DNA of 64,000 bases from CF-162 sp963667205 (GCA_963667205.1 OY762959.1:682001-746000), one strand, 5' to 3'; positions 1-9,203 are shown, numbered from the stretch's first letter. Translations and numbers: made by a program. The notes: a model not told the origin generated them from the letters alone.

Positions 1-691
1 CGGGCTCCCCCGACTGGTAGGCGATGCGCGAGCCGTCGGGTGACCGTGTGGCCGAGAAGTCGTCGCGGTCGCTGGAGGTCAGCTGGACCTGGTTGGCGCC
101 GTCGGCGTCCATTTCGTAGATATCGAAGTTGCCGCGGCGGTTGGTGCCGAAGAGGAGGCGCGAGCCGTCGAGCGACCACTCGTAGGGGATGTCGACGCCC
201 GTGGTGGCAGTCAGCCGCCGGCGGTCCGACCCGTCGGCGGCCATGGTGTAAACGTCGCCGTCGCGCTCATCGTTGGCCTCCGAGTAGAAGGCGATGCGCG
301 AGCCGTCCGGCGACCAGACCGGGAAGGCGTCGGGCGCGGGATCGCTGGTGAGGCGCCGAAGGTCCGAGCCGTCGGCGTTCATGACGTAGATATCGACGTT
401 GTCGTCGCGGTTGGGCAGATTGAAGACACGGTCGGCGTAGAAGGCGATGCGCGAGCCATCGGGCGACCAGGCGGGCGCCGTGTCCCAGGGCAAGACGTCG
501 GTCAGCGACTCCGGGGGCTGACGGCCCGGCGCCGGGACGCGGATCTCGTAACCGCCGGCGGCGCGGGAGAAGAGGACGATCCGCCCCTGCGGCGTGTCGT
601 CGCTGCCCGAGCAGCCAGAAGCGAGCATAGCGAGTGCGCCGACGACAGCAGAGGCGGCGAGAAGGATTTGGGATCGCGGACGGAGGGGCAT
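1..691 (-). CDS. PD40/TolB-like beta-propeller lipoprotein, 3' end outside window
   Basis: The reading frame starts with ATG at 691 and runs leftward off the window without a stop. The N-terminus is a lipoprotein signal: Arg-containing n-region, Ala/Val-rich core and lipobox LASGC, so the mature protein should be lipid-anchored outside the membrane. After it come about four repeats with the PD40 signature WSPDGSRIAF followed by DIYVMNADGS, as in TolB-type propellers. The last visible copies are slightly divergent (EWSLDGSRLLF, TRSPDGSRIAY). A very similar protein lies at 6818-7957. The gene is divergent from the ABC exporter genes to its right. The ligand or partner cannot be predicted. Confidence 0.8.
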   Translation of the reverse strand, partial: MPLRPRSQILLAASAVVGALAMLASGCSGSDDTPQGRIVLFSRAAGGYEIRVPAPGRQPPESLTDVLPWDTAPAWSPDGSRIAFYADRVFNLPNRDDNVDIYVMNADGSDLRRLTSDPAPDAFPVWSPDGSRIAFYSEANDERDGDVYTMAADGSDRRRLTATTGVDIPYEWSLDGSRLLFGTNRRGNFDIYEMDADGANQVQLTSSDRDDFSATRSPDGSRIAYQSGEP

Positions 692-723
692 CTCTTGCTT
701 TAGGCGACTGATCGGTCACATTC

Positions 724-753
724 TTGCAGGCTACATGTTCTCACGATTAAACT
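724..753 (+). promoter_or_regulatory. possible promoter in the divergent intergenic region
   Basis: TTGCAG (724-729) is followed at an 18-base spacing by TAAACT (748-753), ahead of the ABC permease start at 801. Both hexamers are imperfect, so this is only a candidate. The intergenic region 692-800 holds no other clear signal. Confidence 0.25.
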
Positions 754-800
754 ACAACCCGCTCTGCCAGCCGGCGGAGCGTCATTGAGAAGACTTCCTG

Positions 801-1928
801 ATGCTACTCGTCGCCCGCAAAAACCTGTTGGCGGAGAAGACACGCCTCGCGATTTCGATCGGTGGCATCGCCCTCTCGGTGTTCCTGATCGCCATCCTGC
901 TGTCGCTCTTCCGGGGCTGGAGCGAGCGTGTGGGGAGCTTCGTCGAGGACGTGCCGGCGGACCTCTGGGTGGCCAGCGAGGGGACGACCGACTTCACCGC
1001 CGCCGCCTCGATTGTGCCGTCGTCGCTGGGGCTCCGGCTGGAGCTGATCCCGGAGAGCGACGTTGTGGCGCCGCTGATCGTGCGGCCGATGGAGATGTCG
1101 CACCTCGGCGGGGATCCCGACGACACGTTCGACGTTCACTTCGTGGGCTACAGCCCGGAGATCGGACTAGGCGGCCCGCTGGAGGTAACCGAAGGCAAGA
1201 GTCCGCCGGGCCCCGGCGAGATGATCGTCGACGAGCAGATGCACCGCCGCTTTGACGTCGACATCGGCGACCGCCTGGTCCGCGGAACGAAGTCGCTGAC
1301 GGTGGTGGGATACTCGAAAGGCGGCGACTTCGTCTACACGCAGGTGGGCCACGTGACGATCGACACCGCGGTCGACTTCCTGGAGCTGGACCCGCCGTCA
1401 CAGCGGACGTTCTTCTTGATGACGCTGAACGACCCGAGCGAACGGGAATCAGTGGCCCGGCGCATGGAGATCGTGCTGCCGGGCGTTGAGTTCATCACGG
1501 GCGAGTCGTTCGCGGCGGAGACGCGAGACCGCATCCTGGGCCAGATCCTGCCGATCCTGATCGTCGTGCTGATCGTCGCCTTCATCGTCGGACTGGCGGT
1601 GGCCGGGCTGACGATCTACACGGCGACGATCAAGAAGTCGCGCGAATACGGGATCCTGAAGGCCGAGGGCTTCACGAATCCGTACCTGTATCGGGTCGTG
1701 TTCGAGCAGAGCATGGTCACCGGTGTGCTCGGGTTCCTGATAGGCGCCGGCATCACGGTCTTCGTTGGTCCGGTGGCGCAGGCCCAGGTCCCGCAGTTCG
1801 TCGTATTCGTACGCTGGCAAGACATCATTGGCATCGCGGGCGCCACACTGCTCATGGCGCTGATCGCTGCCTACATCACCGTTAGAAGGCTAACAAGCAT
1901 TGACCCAGTCTCCGTCTTCAAAGGCTGA
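801..1928 (+). CDS. ABC transporter permease, FtsX/MacB (DevC-like) family
   Basis: This 375-residue integral membrane protein has the four-segment FtsX/MacB layout. One N-terminal helix (about residues 15-38) is followed by a large extracytoplasmic domain (about 40-240). Three C-terminal helices follow (about 243-275, 298-325 and 338-365). It ends in RRLTSIDPVSVFKG, close to the typical DP-x-x-x-x-[KR] tail of these permeases. The next gene, an ATPase of the matching LolD/MacB class, starts inside its 3' end, so the two should form one exporter or mechanotransmission complex. The substrate is unknown. DevC is the closest architectural match, by memory of family features rather than by a search. 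Confidence 0.88.
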   Translation: MLLVARKNLLAEKTRLAISIGGIALSVFLIAILLSLFRGWSERVGSFVEDVPADLWVASEGTTDFTAAASIVPSSLGLRLELIPESDVVAPLIVRPMEMSHLGGDPDDTFDVHFVGYSPEIGLGGPLEVTEGKSPPGPGEMIVDEQMHRRFDVDIGDRLVRGTKSLTVVGYSKGGDFVYTQVGHVTIDTAVDFLELDPPSQRTFFLMTLNDPSERESVARRMEIVLPGVEFITGESFAAETRDRILGQILPILIVVLIVAFIVGLAVAGLTIYTATIKKSREYGILKAEGFTNPYLYRVVFEQSMVTGVLGFLIGAGITVFVGPVAQAQVPQFVVFVRWQDIIGIAGATLLMALIAAYITVRRLTSIDPVSVFKG

Positions 1929-2643
1929 CGCGCCCGAGCCGGCGCAGGAGCGGCAGACGATCCTGCGGCTGGACGGCGTCAGCAAGATCTACCGCTCCGG
2001 CGAGTTCGAAGTGAAGGCGATCGACGACGTCACGTTCCACGTTCGGGGCGGTGAGATCGTCGCCGTCATGGGCCCGTCTGGATCCGGCAAGACGACGCTG
2101 CTGACGATCGCGGGGGCGCTACTGACGCCCACCGTGGGGCGGGTAGAGGTCTGCGGGATCGACGTCAGCGGCATGAGCGAGAGCCAACTGGCCGGTATAA
2201 GGCGGAACAAGGTTGGGTTCGTCTACCAGAGCTCCAACCTGCTGGAGGCGCTTACCGCGCTGGAAAACGTGCGCATCGTCTCCCAAAATCACGCAGACGA
2301 CAAGCAGGCTGCGGGCGAGCGAGCGAAGGATGTGCTGGAGATGTTCGGCCTGGGCCACCGAATGAACGCGCTGCCGAAGAATATGAGCGACGGCGAGAAG
2401 CAGCGAGTCGCCATCGCCCGGGCACTGGCGAAGGACCCCGAGCTGCTGCTGGCGGACGAGCCGACGGCGAATCTGGACGCGAAACGTGGGCACGAGGTGA
2501 TGGAGCTGCTGCGCCAGAAGGCGATGGAGCTGAACAAGGCGGTGGTCGTCGTCTCGCACGACAACCGCATCCGGCAGTTCGCAGACCGCGTGGTGTGGCT
2601 GGAGGACGGCCGCCTGAGCGACGACGAAACGCACTCCGTCTGA
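1900..2643 (+). CDS. ABC transporter ATP-binding protein, LolD/MacB/DevA type
   Basis: This 247-residue nucleotide-binding subunit energises the permease encoded just upstream. Visible motifs in order are Walker A GPSGSGKT (near residue 58), the Q-loop in VGFVYQSSNLL, the signature region MSDGEKQRVAIARAL, Walker B LLLADEPTANLD and the switch His in VVVVSHD. The signature is MSDGE rather than the usual LSGGQ, a moderate deviation. The chosen start is TTG at 1900, which overlaps the permease by 29 bases. It is supported by AGAAGG at 1884-1889 with a 10-base spacing. Overlap and shared family point to a translationally coupled two-gene exporter operon. Confidence 0.9.
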   Translation: MTQSPSSKADAPEPAQERQTILRLDGVSKIYRSGEFEVKAIDDVTFHVRGGEIVAVMGPSGSGKTTLLTIAGALLTPTVGRVEVCGIDVSGMSESQLAGIRRNKVGFVYQSSNLLEALTALENVRIVSQNHADDKQAAGERAKDVLEMFGLGHRMNALPKNMSDGEKQRVAIARALAKDPELLLADEPTANLDAKRGHEVMELLRQKAMELNKAVVVVSHDNRIRQFADRVVWLEDGRLSDDETHSV

Positions 2644-2830
2644 GACTCGCCCGAGCCAGGCGCCGGAGGCTCCGGATCGCATGGGCCAAATGGCGCTATC
2701 CAGTTGCTCGAAGATGGCGTCCCGCCACAGGAAAGCGCGGTCTTCGGGCGGGCGCGACTTCACCAAGGCTGAACCGTCCCTTACCCGCCGCCGGTAACCG
2801 CTTCGTTATGTCCGCGGTCTCCCCTTGTGG

Positions 2831-3820
2831 ATGGAGATTCAGCGGGTGCTCAAGCGATTAGTCCTCGGCGGCGCCGTCCTTGCCGCCTTGCTCAGCGCAG
2901 TTTCGCTCGCCGGCGACTTCCACCGGGGAGCAACGGCCAGCGTTCAGCTCAGCCCGGAGGAGCAGGCGTTCACCGTCCTGCTCACCGACTATCGGGCGGA
3001 GAACGGGCTGGGCCCGCTGAGTATCGACTCCAGCATCCAGGCGGCGGCGGAGTGGATGAGCACCGACATGGGCGAGGAGAACTACTTCAGTCACACCGAC
3101 TCGCTCGGCCGTAGTCCGTGGGACCGAATGTGCGACTTCGGTTACTGCTACAACACATGGAAGGGCGAGAACATCGCGGCCGGCTACGCGTCGGCCCAGA
3201 CGGTATTCGACGCCTGGAGGAACTCCCCCGGCCACAACGCGAACATGCTCAGCGACAAATTCGTCGTGATTGGGATCGCGCGCGTGCAGACTGCCGGTAG
3301 CACTTACGGCTACTACTGGACGAGCGACTTCGGCGGCTATCTCGCGGAGCCACCGCCGCCGCCCGCGCCGACCGACACGCCCGGCCCCACTCCATCGTCC
3401 GCACCGACCGACACGCCAAGCCCCACGCCATCGTCCGCACCGACGGCCACGGTGACGCCTTCACCAACACCTACGCCGTCGCCCTCAACACCGCCTGCAA
3501 CACCCACGCCTGTTGTGACGCCGGAACCGACGCCGACGGCGACACCGCCGCTGGCGTTCGCCAGAGCGGACGTCAACTGTGATGGCGAGGTGACAGCGGC
3601 GGACGCGCTGGCGCTGCTGCGCTACGCCGGCGAGCTGCCCGTCGAGACGCCGCCGGGATGTCCGGCGATTGGTGAAGGGGCCGGCGCTGCGCAGACGGCA
3701 TCCGCCGGGCCGGCTCTGCAGGGCGACGTCGACTGCAACTCAGTCGTTGACGCCGCCGACGCCCGGGGCGCGCTCCTCAGCGCCAGCGACATCGAGATGC
3801 CCTCGGCCTGCGACGCCTAG
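2831..3820 (+). CDS. secreted CAP/SCP-domain protein with dockerin-like C-terminus
   Basis: The protein begins with a signal peptide (basic MEIQRVLKRL, then a hydrophobic core). A CAP (YkwD/SCP-like) domain spans about residues 40-170 and is recognised by YFSHTDSLGRSPWDRM, WKGENIAAGY and WRNSPGHNANML, which include the family's conserved His and Glu residues. A long Pro/Thr/Ser linker rich in PTP and DTP follows (about 175-245). Two EF-hand-like dockerin motifs come next, DVNCDGEVTAADALALLRYAG and a weaker GDVDCNSVVDAADARG. The start could instead be TTG at 2825. The same C-terminal doublet occurs in several secreted proteins here, so it may be a shared localisation or binding module. The CAP substrate is unknown. 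Confidence 0.82.
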   Translation: MEIQRVLKRLVLGGAVLAALLSAVSLAGDFHRGATASVQLSPEEQAFTVLLTDYRAENGLGPLSIDSSIQAAAEWMSTDMGEENYFSHTDSLGRSPWDRMCDFGYCYNTWKGENIAAGYASAQTVFDAWRNSPGHNANMLSDKFVVIGIARVQTAGSTYGYYWTSDFGGYLAEPPPPPAPTDTPGPTPSSAPTDTPSPTPSSAPTATVTPSPTPTPSPSTPPATPTPVVTPEPTPTATPPLAFARADVNCDGEVTAADALALLRYAGELPVETPPGCPAIGEGAGAAQTASAGPALQGDVDCNSVVDAADARGALLSASDIEMPSACDA

Positions 3821-3929
3821 CGCGCTGATCCGCCCGAGCCGGGAGCGCGTAGTATTGGCTGATGAGTCCGTTTGGGCGACAATGGCTCGTGAGCTCCTCA
3901 ATGCACACACCCATCGTGACGGACGTGTC

Positions 3930-5342
3930 GTGAAGCGAGTGCTCTTGCTCCTGCCGCTGCTCCTGATCAGCGCGCTTGTGCTCCAGGATGGGCTCGAGGC
4001 ACCGGCACCCTCGTCCGCGGACGGAGAAGTGATTCCGGGGCGCTACATCGTGCTGTTGGAGCCGGGCACCGACCGCGCCCGGGCCGCGCGGGACCTCGAC
4101 GTCGACGTGCGCGCGTTCTACGGGAGCGCGGTCAGCGGGTTCTCCGCAGAGATGAGCGCCGAGCGCGCCGCCGAGATCGCCGAGTCGCCGTCCGTGGCGC
4201 TGGTTGAGCCTGTGAGGCGGGTGCGGATCGCGCTGCACGAGAACGCCTTCCAGACGCTGATCGAGGGCGTCGACCGCGTCGACCTCGACGAGAACGCCGC
4301 GGCCGGCGTCGGCCTGCCGGCAGGACCCGACGTGGACGCCGATATCGCAATCATCGACACCGGGATCGACCTCGACCACCCGGACCTCAACGCGCTGCCG
4401 GGGTTCGGTGCGTATGAGGCACGGCTGCCGGACGATCCGGAAACGGGCTTCCCCGTCTACGGCGACTGCAACACGGCGAGCGACCCGGAAGACGAGCACG
4501 GGCACGGAACGCATGTGGCGGGCACGGCAGGAGCGATCGACAACGAGATCGGCGTCGTCGGGACGGCCCCGGGCGCGCGCCTCTGGGCCGTGCGCGTGCT
4601 GCGCGACGATGGCTTTGGCTGCGACGAGGACGTGCTGCTGGGCATCGACTGGGTGACGGAACGCAAGATGGAGTTCGACGAGAGCCCCGGCGACGGCGAC
4701 GGCGACCCCGGCATCAACTTTACGGTCGCCAATATGAGCCTCGGAGGAGACCCCAGCCCGGTGCTGTGCGTAGGCATCGCGAACTCCGTGGCCGCGGGCG
4801 TGATGTACGCCGTCGCGGCCGGCAACGACGCGGCCGCCGCCTCTGTCAGCGGCCCTGCTGACTGCGCCGACGTGGTCACCGTCTCCGCCTTCGCGGACTA
4901 CGATGGGCAGCCCGGTGGGCTGGCGGCAAACGTGTTCGTTGACAGGCTCCGGCCAGCCGCATCCGGACGACGGTTTCGCGTTGTTCAGCAACTACGGTCC
5001 GCTGGTGGAGATTGCCGCGCCGGGTGTATGCATTACGTCGACCTACTTGACGTCGCCGGACGGGGAGTACGCTGCTCTCAGCGGCACGAGCATGGCCACG
5101 CCGCACGTAGCGGGCGCTCTCGCGCTGTTCAAGGCCTCGACGGGCTACGGCGGGCCGTACGACGGCGCCAGCCTGATGGCGGCGCTCACCGCCGCCGGCT
5201 GGACGCGGCCGCAGAACAGCGCCTGCGGCTTCTCCGGCGACCCGGACGGCTCGCCGGAGGCGGTGCTCTACATGGGGACCTCCTGCTCGACGGCGACGTC
5301 TACGCCATCACCAACGCCGTCTCCATCGCCGACACCGACTGA
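3930..5342 (+). CDS. subtilisin-like S8 serine peptidase, N-terminal part (frameshifted)
   Basis: GTG at 3930 (alternatively ATG at 3882) opens a signal peptide with a Leu-rich core. It is followed by an I9-like propeptide (PGRYIVLLEPG) and the S8 catalytic domain. The catalytic Asp lies in IIDTGIDLDHPDL and the His in DEHGHGTHVAGT; the oxyanion Asn region is VAAGNDAA. After about 4935 this frame becomes an Arg-rich nonsense tail to 5342. The true continuation, including the catalytic Ser, is in the next frame (4903-5694). One extra base, or two missing, around 4920-4945 explains this. As read, the product would lack the complete triad and be inactive. Whether the lesion is biological or an assembly error is unresolved. 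Confidence 0.8.
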   Translation: MKRVLLLLPLLLISALVLQDGLEAPAPSSADGEVIPGRYIVLLEPGTDRARAARDLDVDVRAFYGSAVSGFSAEMSAERAAEIAESPSVALVEPVRRVRIALHENAFQTLIEGVDRVDLDENAAAGVGLPAGPDVDADIAIIDTGIDLDHPDLNALPGFGAYEARLPDDPETGFPVYGDCNTASDPEDEHGHGTHVAGTAGAIDNEIGVVGTAPGARLWAVRVLRDDGFGCDEDVLLGIDWVTERKMEFDESPGDGDGDPGINFTVANMSLGGDPSPVLCVGIANSVAAGVMYAVAAGNDAAAASVSGPADCADVVTVSAFADYDGQPGGLAANVFVDRLRPAASGRRFRVVQQLRSAGGDCRAGCMHYVDLLDVAGRGVRCSQRHEHGHAARSGRSRAVQGLDGLRRAVRRRQPDGGAHRRRLDAAAEQRLRLLRRPGRLAGGGALHGDLLLDGDVYAITNAVSIADTD

Positions 5343-5694
5343 GTCGCCGACGCCGAGCGCCTCCCCGTCGCCGAGCCCGACGCCGACGGCAAGCCCATCG
5401 CCAACGCCGACGTCAACGCCGCAAGCGCTCGACCCGGCCGATATCAACTGTGACCACGCCGTCACGGGCAGCGATTCGCTGATCCTGATCCTCTTCGCGG
5501 CGAACGTGGAGACGACGCTCTCGCCCGGCTGTCCGCCGATCGGCGCTCTCTCAGTGCCGGGTTCGGCCGTGGTGCCGGCGCAGCTGCGCGGCGACATGGA
5601 CTGCAGCGGCGCCGTCGACGTGAACGACGCGTTGGTGATCCTGAGGCTGCTGGGAGGCGTCGCAGCGCCGACGGAGATGCCCTGCGCCAGCTGA
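4903..5694 (+). CDS. subtilisin-like S8 serine peptidase, C-terminal part with dockerin-like tail (frameshifted)
   Basis: This frame continues the peptidase at 3930. From about 4930 it reads DDGFALFSNYGPLVEIAAPG and then SGTSMATPHVAGALALFK, the classic S8 motif with the nucleophilic Ser. A low-complexity Pro/Thr/Ser linker follows, then two dockerin-like motifs (DINCDHAVTGSDSLILILF and GDMDCSGAVDVNDALVILRLLGG). The first Met at 4903 is not a plausible native start because it lies inside the catalytic domain. With the frame repaired, 3930-5694 would encode about 588 residues: signal, propeptide, catalytic domain, linker and dockerin doublet. The neighbouring CAP protein shares this tail architecture. 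Confidence 0.78.
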   Translation: MGSPVGWRQTCSLTGSGQPHPDDGFALFSNYGPLVEIAAPGVCITSTYLTSPDGEYAALSGTSMATPHVAGALALFKASTGYGGPYDGASLMAALTAAGWTRPQNSACGFSGDPDGSPEAVLYMGTSCSTATSTPSPTPSPSPTPTESPTPSASPSPSPTPTASPSPTPTSTPQALDPADINCDHAVTGSDSLILILFAANVETTLSPGCPPIGALSVPGSAVVPAQLRGDMDCSGAVDVNDALVILRLLGGVAAPTEMPCAS

Positions 5695-5713
5695 GCGACG
5701 CCCGCCTCCGCCG

Positions 5714-6682
5714 CTAGCCGAGCCGGTCAACCGAGAGCACCACGACCTGGTCGGCGCCCGCGCAGGCGACGTAGAGCGCCCCCCCCGGGCCGACGGCGAC
5801 GTCCCATGGGCCGGCCGACACCGCCGCCGTCTCGACCACTTCGTTCGTGGTGGTGTCGATGACCGAGACGCTTGCAGAGAGCGAGTTAGCGACGTAGGCG
5901 CGGCCGCGTTCGGTATCGAGGGCGACGGCGTAGGGCCCGCTCTCGACCGCGACCGTGGCGATCGCCGCGCCGGTTTCGACGTCCACGACCGAGACGGTAG
6001 AGGCTTCCGAATTGGCGACGTAGAGGCGCCCCGCGGCGGCATCGAGAGCGAGGCCACGCGGCCGGCCGTCGACGTCGAAGCGCTGGGTGACCGCGCCGGA
6101 GGCCGGGTCGAAGACGAGTACCTGGTCCGCGGCCGCGTCGGATGCGTAGAGTTCGCTGCCGTCGGGAGACAGCTCGAGGCCCCAGGGCTCGTCGACGCCC
6201 GTCAAGGTGTCAACGACGGCCCCGACGCGGCCATCGATCACAGAGATCGAGCGGCCCTCAGCGTTGGCGACGTAGATCAGGTTGGCGGCTTCGTCCACGG
6301 CGATCGCCCAGGGTTGCCGGTCAACGGGAACGATGGCGACCGTATCGGCCGTCTCTGGACTGATCACGTTCACGGTCTCGGTGAAGGAGTTAGTGACGTA
6401 GACGAGGCCGCTCTCGCGGTTGACGGCGATCGATGAGGGGCCGCTACCTACCGACAGGGTGTTGATCGCCATCTGCGTATCGAGGTCGATGATCGAGACG
6501 CTTGATGCGCCCTTGTTCACGGCGTAGAGGCGGCCACGCTGAGCATCGATGGCCAGGCCCCAGGGCTTGGTGCCGGTCGCGATCGCCGGTGCCGGATCGT
6601 CGCCGTCTTTGCCGCCGTTGCCGGAGGAGCAGGCGACGAAGAGCGCGGAGAGCAGGATCAGGGCGCAGGTAACGGCGCGCAT
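5714..6682 (-). CDS. YVTN/YncE-like beta-propeller lipoprotein
   Basis: The start at 6682 gives a compact lipoprotein signal, MRAVTCALILL with lipobox LFVAC. An upstream in-frame extension to 6769 is poor in signal character. About seven repeats of roughly 42 residues follow, each with the pattern PWGLAID, GRLYVAN and SxSVIDxxT. This is the 40-residue YVTN beta-propeller family. It should be a secreted, membrane-anchored propeller, commonly a binding or scaffold protein; no catalytic function can be inferred. It is convergent with the subtilase gene, ending 20 bases from its stop. Confidence 0.85.
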   Translation of the reverse strand: MRAVTCALILLSALFVACSSGNGGKDGDDPAPAIATGTKPWGLAIDAQRGRLYAVNKGASSVSIIDLDTQMAINTLSVGSGPSSIAVNRESGLVYVTNSFTETVNVISPETADTVAIVPVDRQPWAIAVDEAANLIYVANAEGRSISVIDGRVGAVVDTLTGVDEPWGLELSPDGSELYASDAAADQVLVFDPASGAVTQRFDVDGRPRGLALDAAAGRLYVANSEASTVSVVDVETGAAIATVAVESGPYAVALDTERGRAYVANSLSASVSVIDTTTNEVVETAAVSAGPWDVAVGPGGALYVACAGADQVVVLSVDRLG

Positions 6683-6817
6683 CGCGGCTGAGTATAGCAA
6701 ACGGGCGCCGCCACAGGCCGGTGCGTTGCCGCCGCCGGGAGCCGGAGCCGATTTCAACGGCGACGGCACCGTCCTCCGTGTTGATGTGCGTGCCTGAGCG
6801 CTATACGATCAAACGGC

Positions 6818-7957
6818 GTGCCTATCCCAGACTGCCCCTTCGCCCCACAGGCCCTCGCCAGAGGGCAGTCCAGCCCTGCGCGCACGCTGGGACTGCTGGC
6901 GATGACGCTGACCGCCTGCGCGCTTCTCCTCGCCTGCAGCGCCAGCGGCGAGTTCGCCCCGCCGACTGCAACACCGCTTCCATCAGCGACGCCGACGGGC
7001 GCTCAGATCGCCTACGTCTCGGGCGAGAGTACCTCAACGATCCGTCTGGTCAATGAGTTCGCGCTCAACGACGTGAGCATCTCCCAGCCCGGCGGCGTCC
7101 GCAGCACCTACCCTCGATGGTCTCCGGACGACGAGCAGATCGCGTTCGTCGCGCCCCGGGACGGCCAGCTCGAAATCTTCGTCATGGCGTCAGACGGAAC
7201 GCTGTTGCGGCGGTTGACGAACGACCCGGAGGCGGACCTCCTTCCTGCGTGGTCGCCAGACGGTTCTCAGATCGCCTTCATCTCTTCGCGTGATGGGAAC
7301 TCCGAGATATACGTTATGAACGCCGACGGCTCCCAACCGACGCGTCTGACAAACGACCCGGCGCTGGCCGCCTACCCAACGTGGTCCCCGGACGGCTCGC
7401 AGATCGCCTTCGCATCGGACCGCGCCGGCAATCGGGGGATCTACCTTATGAACGCCGACGGCAGCGATGTGCGCCGGCTCACCGAATCGCCGCAGCTGGA
7501 CGTTTCGCCGAAGTGGTCGCCGGACGGCACACGTATCGCTTTCGTGTCGTTCCGGTCCGGCAACGGTGACATCTACACGGTGGGAGTGGATGGTGAGAAC
7601 CTTGTACCCGTCACGTCGGCGGAGACGCTGGAGCGAGCGATCGCCTGGTCACCCGACGGCTCGCGCATCGCTTACGAGGCGGTCTCCGAGGATGGCACGT
7701 CGATCCACATCGTGAATGCCGACGGCAGCGAGGACGAAACGTTGACCGACGAGTTCTCGGTGGCTACGGACCCGGATTGGTCGCCGGACGGAACGCGGAT
7801 CGCCTTCATGGCGGAGGTGGACGGCAATCGGGACGTCTACACGATCGAGGTCTTCCTCGATGACGGTTCGATCGTTGGCGTGACCAGCCAGGCCGAAGCC
7901 GATGCCGCCGCCACACCGGAGATCGATCTTAGCTCGTGCCCGGACGCCGTGAGCTAG
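6818..7957 (+). CDS. PD40/TolB-like beta-propeller lipoprotein
   Basis: GTG at 6818 provides an Arg-containing n-region ahead of the hydrophobic core and lipobox LLLAC. An internal ATG at 6902 is possible but would leave no basic residues. The body holds six to seven PD40 blades with WSPDGSQIAF, EIYVMNADGS and RRLTNDP, matching the propeller of TolB-type proteins. There is no Tol-Pal context nearby, so the function is not that of TolB itself. It is a close paralogue in style of the truncated gene at 1-691. It is expected to be anchored to the outer face of the cytoplasmic membrane. Confidence 0.86.
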   Translation: MPIPDCPFAPQALARGQSSPARTLGLLAMTLTACALLLACSASGEFAPPTATPLPSATPTGAQIAYVSGESTSTIRLVNEFALNDVSISQPGGVRSTYPRWSPDDEQIAFVAPRDGQLEIFVMASDGTLLRRLTNDPEADLLPAWSPDGSQIAFISSRDGNSEIYVMNADGSQPTRLTNDPALAAYPTWSPDGSQIAFASDRAGNRGIYLMNADGSDVRRLTESPQLDVSPKWSPDGTRIAFVSFRSGNGDIYTVGVDGENLVPVTSAETLERAIAWSPDGSRIAYEAVSEDGTSIHIVNADGSEDETLTDEFSVATDPDWSPDGTRIAFMAEVDGNRDVYTIEVFLDDGSIVGVTSQAEADAAATPEIDLSSCPDAVS

Positions 7958-8189
7958 GAACCGCAGCAAGCTCCTCGATCTCGAAAACGGTAGGTCGGCG
8001 TGCGCACCAACCTGGCGCGCGCTGACGACGACGGGCTCACGTGGAGGTTCGTTGAATCGCTCGACGAAACCCGCCCGATCCGCAGCTGCGCCTTCCTTGA
8101 CGCGTCTTCTCAGTTGACTCTGATTATCGTACAGGCAACGGGGTGTTGGGGCATTTCGTTCGCACACGGCGCAGCGGGAGGGTTGGTTG

Positions 8190-8666
8190 ATGCGACAGCC
8201 ACGGTTTCTGGCTCTGGCCATCGTGGTCAGCCTAGCTACCTTGGCCGGCCCGCCGTCTGTGGCGCACGGAATCCTCTTGCTTACGGTCGACAGAACGGCT
8301 GACACCACGGACGGCTCCTGTGATGCGCCGTCGGATTGTACACTTCGAGAAGCGATCATCGCCACCAACGCCGCTGGCACTCCCGACCTAATCAACTTCA
8401 GCATCCCGGGCGCTGGACCACACGATCGCTCTGGCATCCCCTCTTCCGACGGTCACAGACGCTGTAGTGATCGATGGCACAAGCGAGCCTGACTACGCAC
8501 CAGGGGTGCCAGTCGTCGTCCTGGACGGCTCCGCCGCCGGGGTCGGCGCTAACGGGCTTGAGATCACCGGTAGCACCACGGTGAAGGCCTCGTCATCCAC
8601 AGCTTCGACGCTGCTGGCGTCAAGCTGTCCAGCAATGGCGGCAACGTTCCTGATACACGATCCTAA
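8190..8666 (+). pseudogene. CSLREA-domain/parallel beta-helix surface protein remnant, two frameshifts and truncated
   Basis: ATG at 8190, after the ribosome-binding site GGGAGGG, opens a signal peptide. A CSLREA-type N-terminal domain follows (TADTTDGSCD, SDCTLREAIIATNAA). The frame is lost near 8425: the expected continuation TIALASPLPTVTDAVVIDGT lies in another frame, consistent with two missing bases. A second shift near 8585 (one missing base) moves LVIHSFDAAGVKLSSNGGN to a third frame, which stops at 8664-8666. CSLREA proteins are normally several hundred residues long with right-handed beta-helix repeats, so most of the gene is gone. Immediately to the right is another broken gene on the opposite strand, marking a decayed junction. 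The stretch 7958-8189 holds nothing I recognise. Confidence 0.7.
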
Positions 8667-8751
8667 GCCCCAGGCGTGAGTCGCCCGGCGCCGTCACAAC
8701 GAAGAAGTCGTCTCCGTCAATCAGATCCTGCGTACTGACCGGCTCGGCAAA

Positions 8752-8994
8752 TCATAGCTGGATGGCGAATGGAGGCTCGCTGATAGTGGCACCGTTGGCG
8801 GGGCTGGAGAGGCTTAGCACCGGCGCCTCATCGGCCTGCCCTTCGCTGCGCGCCGGCGACAAGAGGGCGAGGGACACTGCGGCAAGCAAGGCGATCGTGA
8901 AGACGAGGGCGGTGCCCCGACTCCTTGGAAGTTTCACGAAGCGGAATGTATCACGGCGAATTGGTCGAGACAAACGGCGGCTTGACGGCGACAT
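8752..8994 (-). pseudogene. truncated secreted protein, N-terminal 80 residues
   Basis: ATG at 8994 gives a long basic N-terminus, a hydrophobic segment (about residues 28-48) and a short extracellular start (VLSLSSPANGATISEPPFAIQL), resembling the beginning of an Ig-like surface domain. It stops at 8752. Beyond the stop, the same strand reads a plausible continuation in another frame (FAEPVSTQDLIDGDDFF) toward 8670, where it meets the CSLREA remnant. It is therefore probably the 5' end of a larger gene cut by deletion or recombination. No family is assigned. Confidence 0.45.
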
Positions 8995-9203
8995 CAGTCA
9001 TCTCGGCCAGCGGAATGTGTGCCTGTCGAGCGAACGTTGGAGTGCGGATTCAGTCTTCACTTCGACGCTCTCGCCTTTTTCGGCCCGCCAAGGGTGTCAC
9101 GGCGTCGAGGCGGCGTAAGGGGTTTGAGGCCGTCCCGGCACCCGATTTCGTACTCCTGATGGGCGCACGGCCTCGTACCTGAGCCACGAACGATCGGCTA
9201 TGC

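Noticed and set aside
40..351. Arg-rich + strand open frame at the window start
   Set aside because: It is antisense to the PD40 lipoprotein gene and has the low-complexity Arg/Trp content of a shadow frame.
3777..4991. 404-codon minus-strand open frame opposite the subtilase gene
   Set aside because: Shadow of the S8 catalytic domain, whose Asp and His motifs are clear on the + strand.
6751..6797. Dockerin-like fragment ADFNGDGTVLRVD on the + strand
   Set aside because: It is a short isolated match without Cys, linker or signal sequence, upstream of the next gene; could be a chance match or a tiny remnant.
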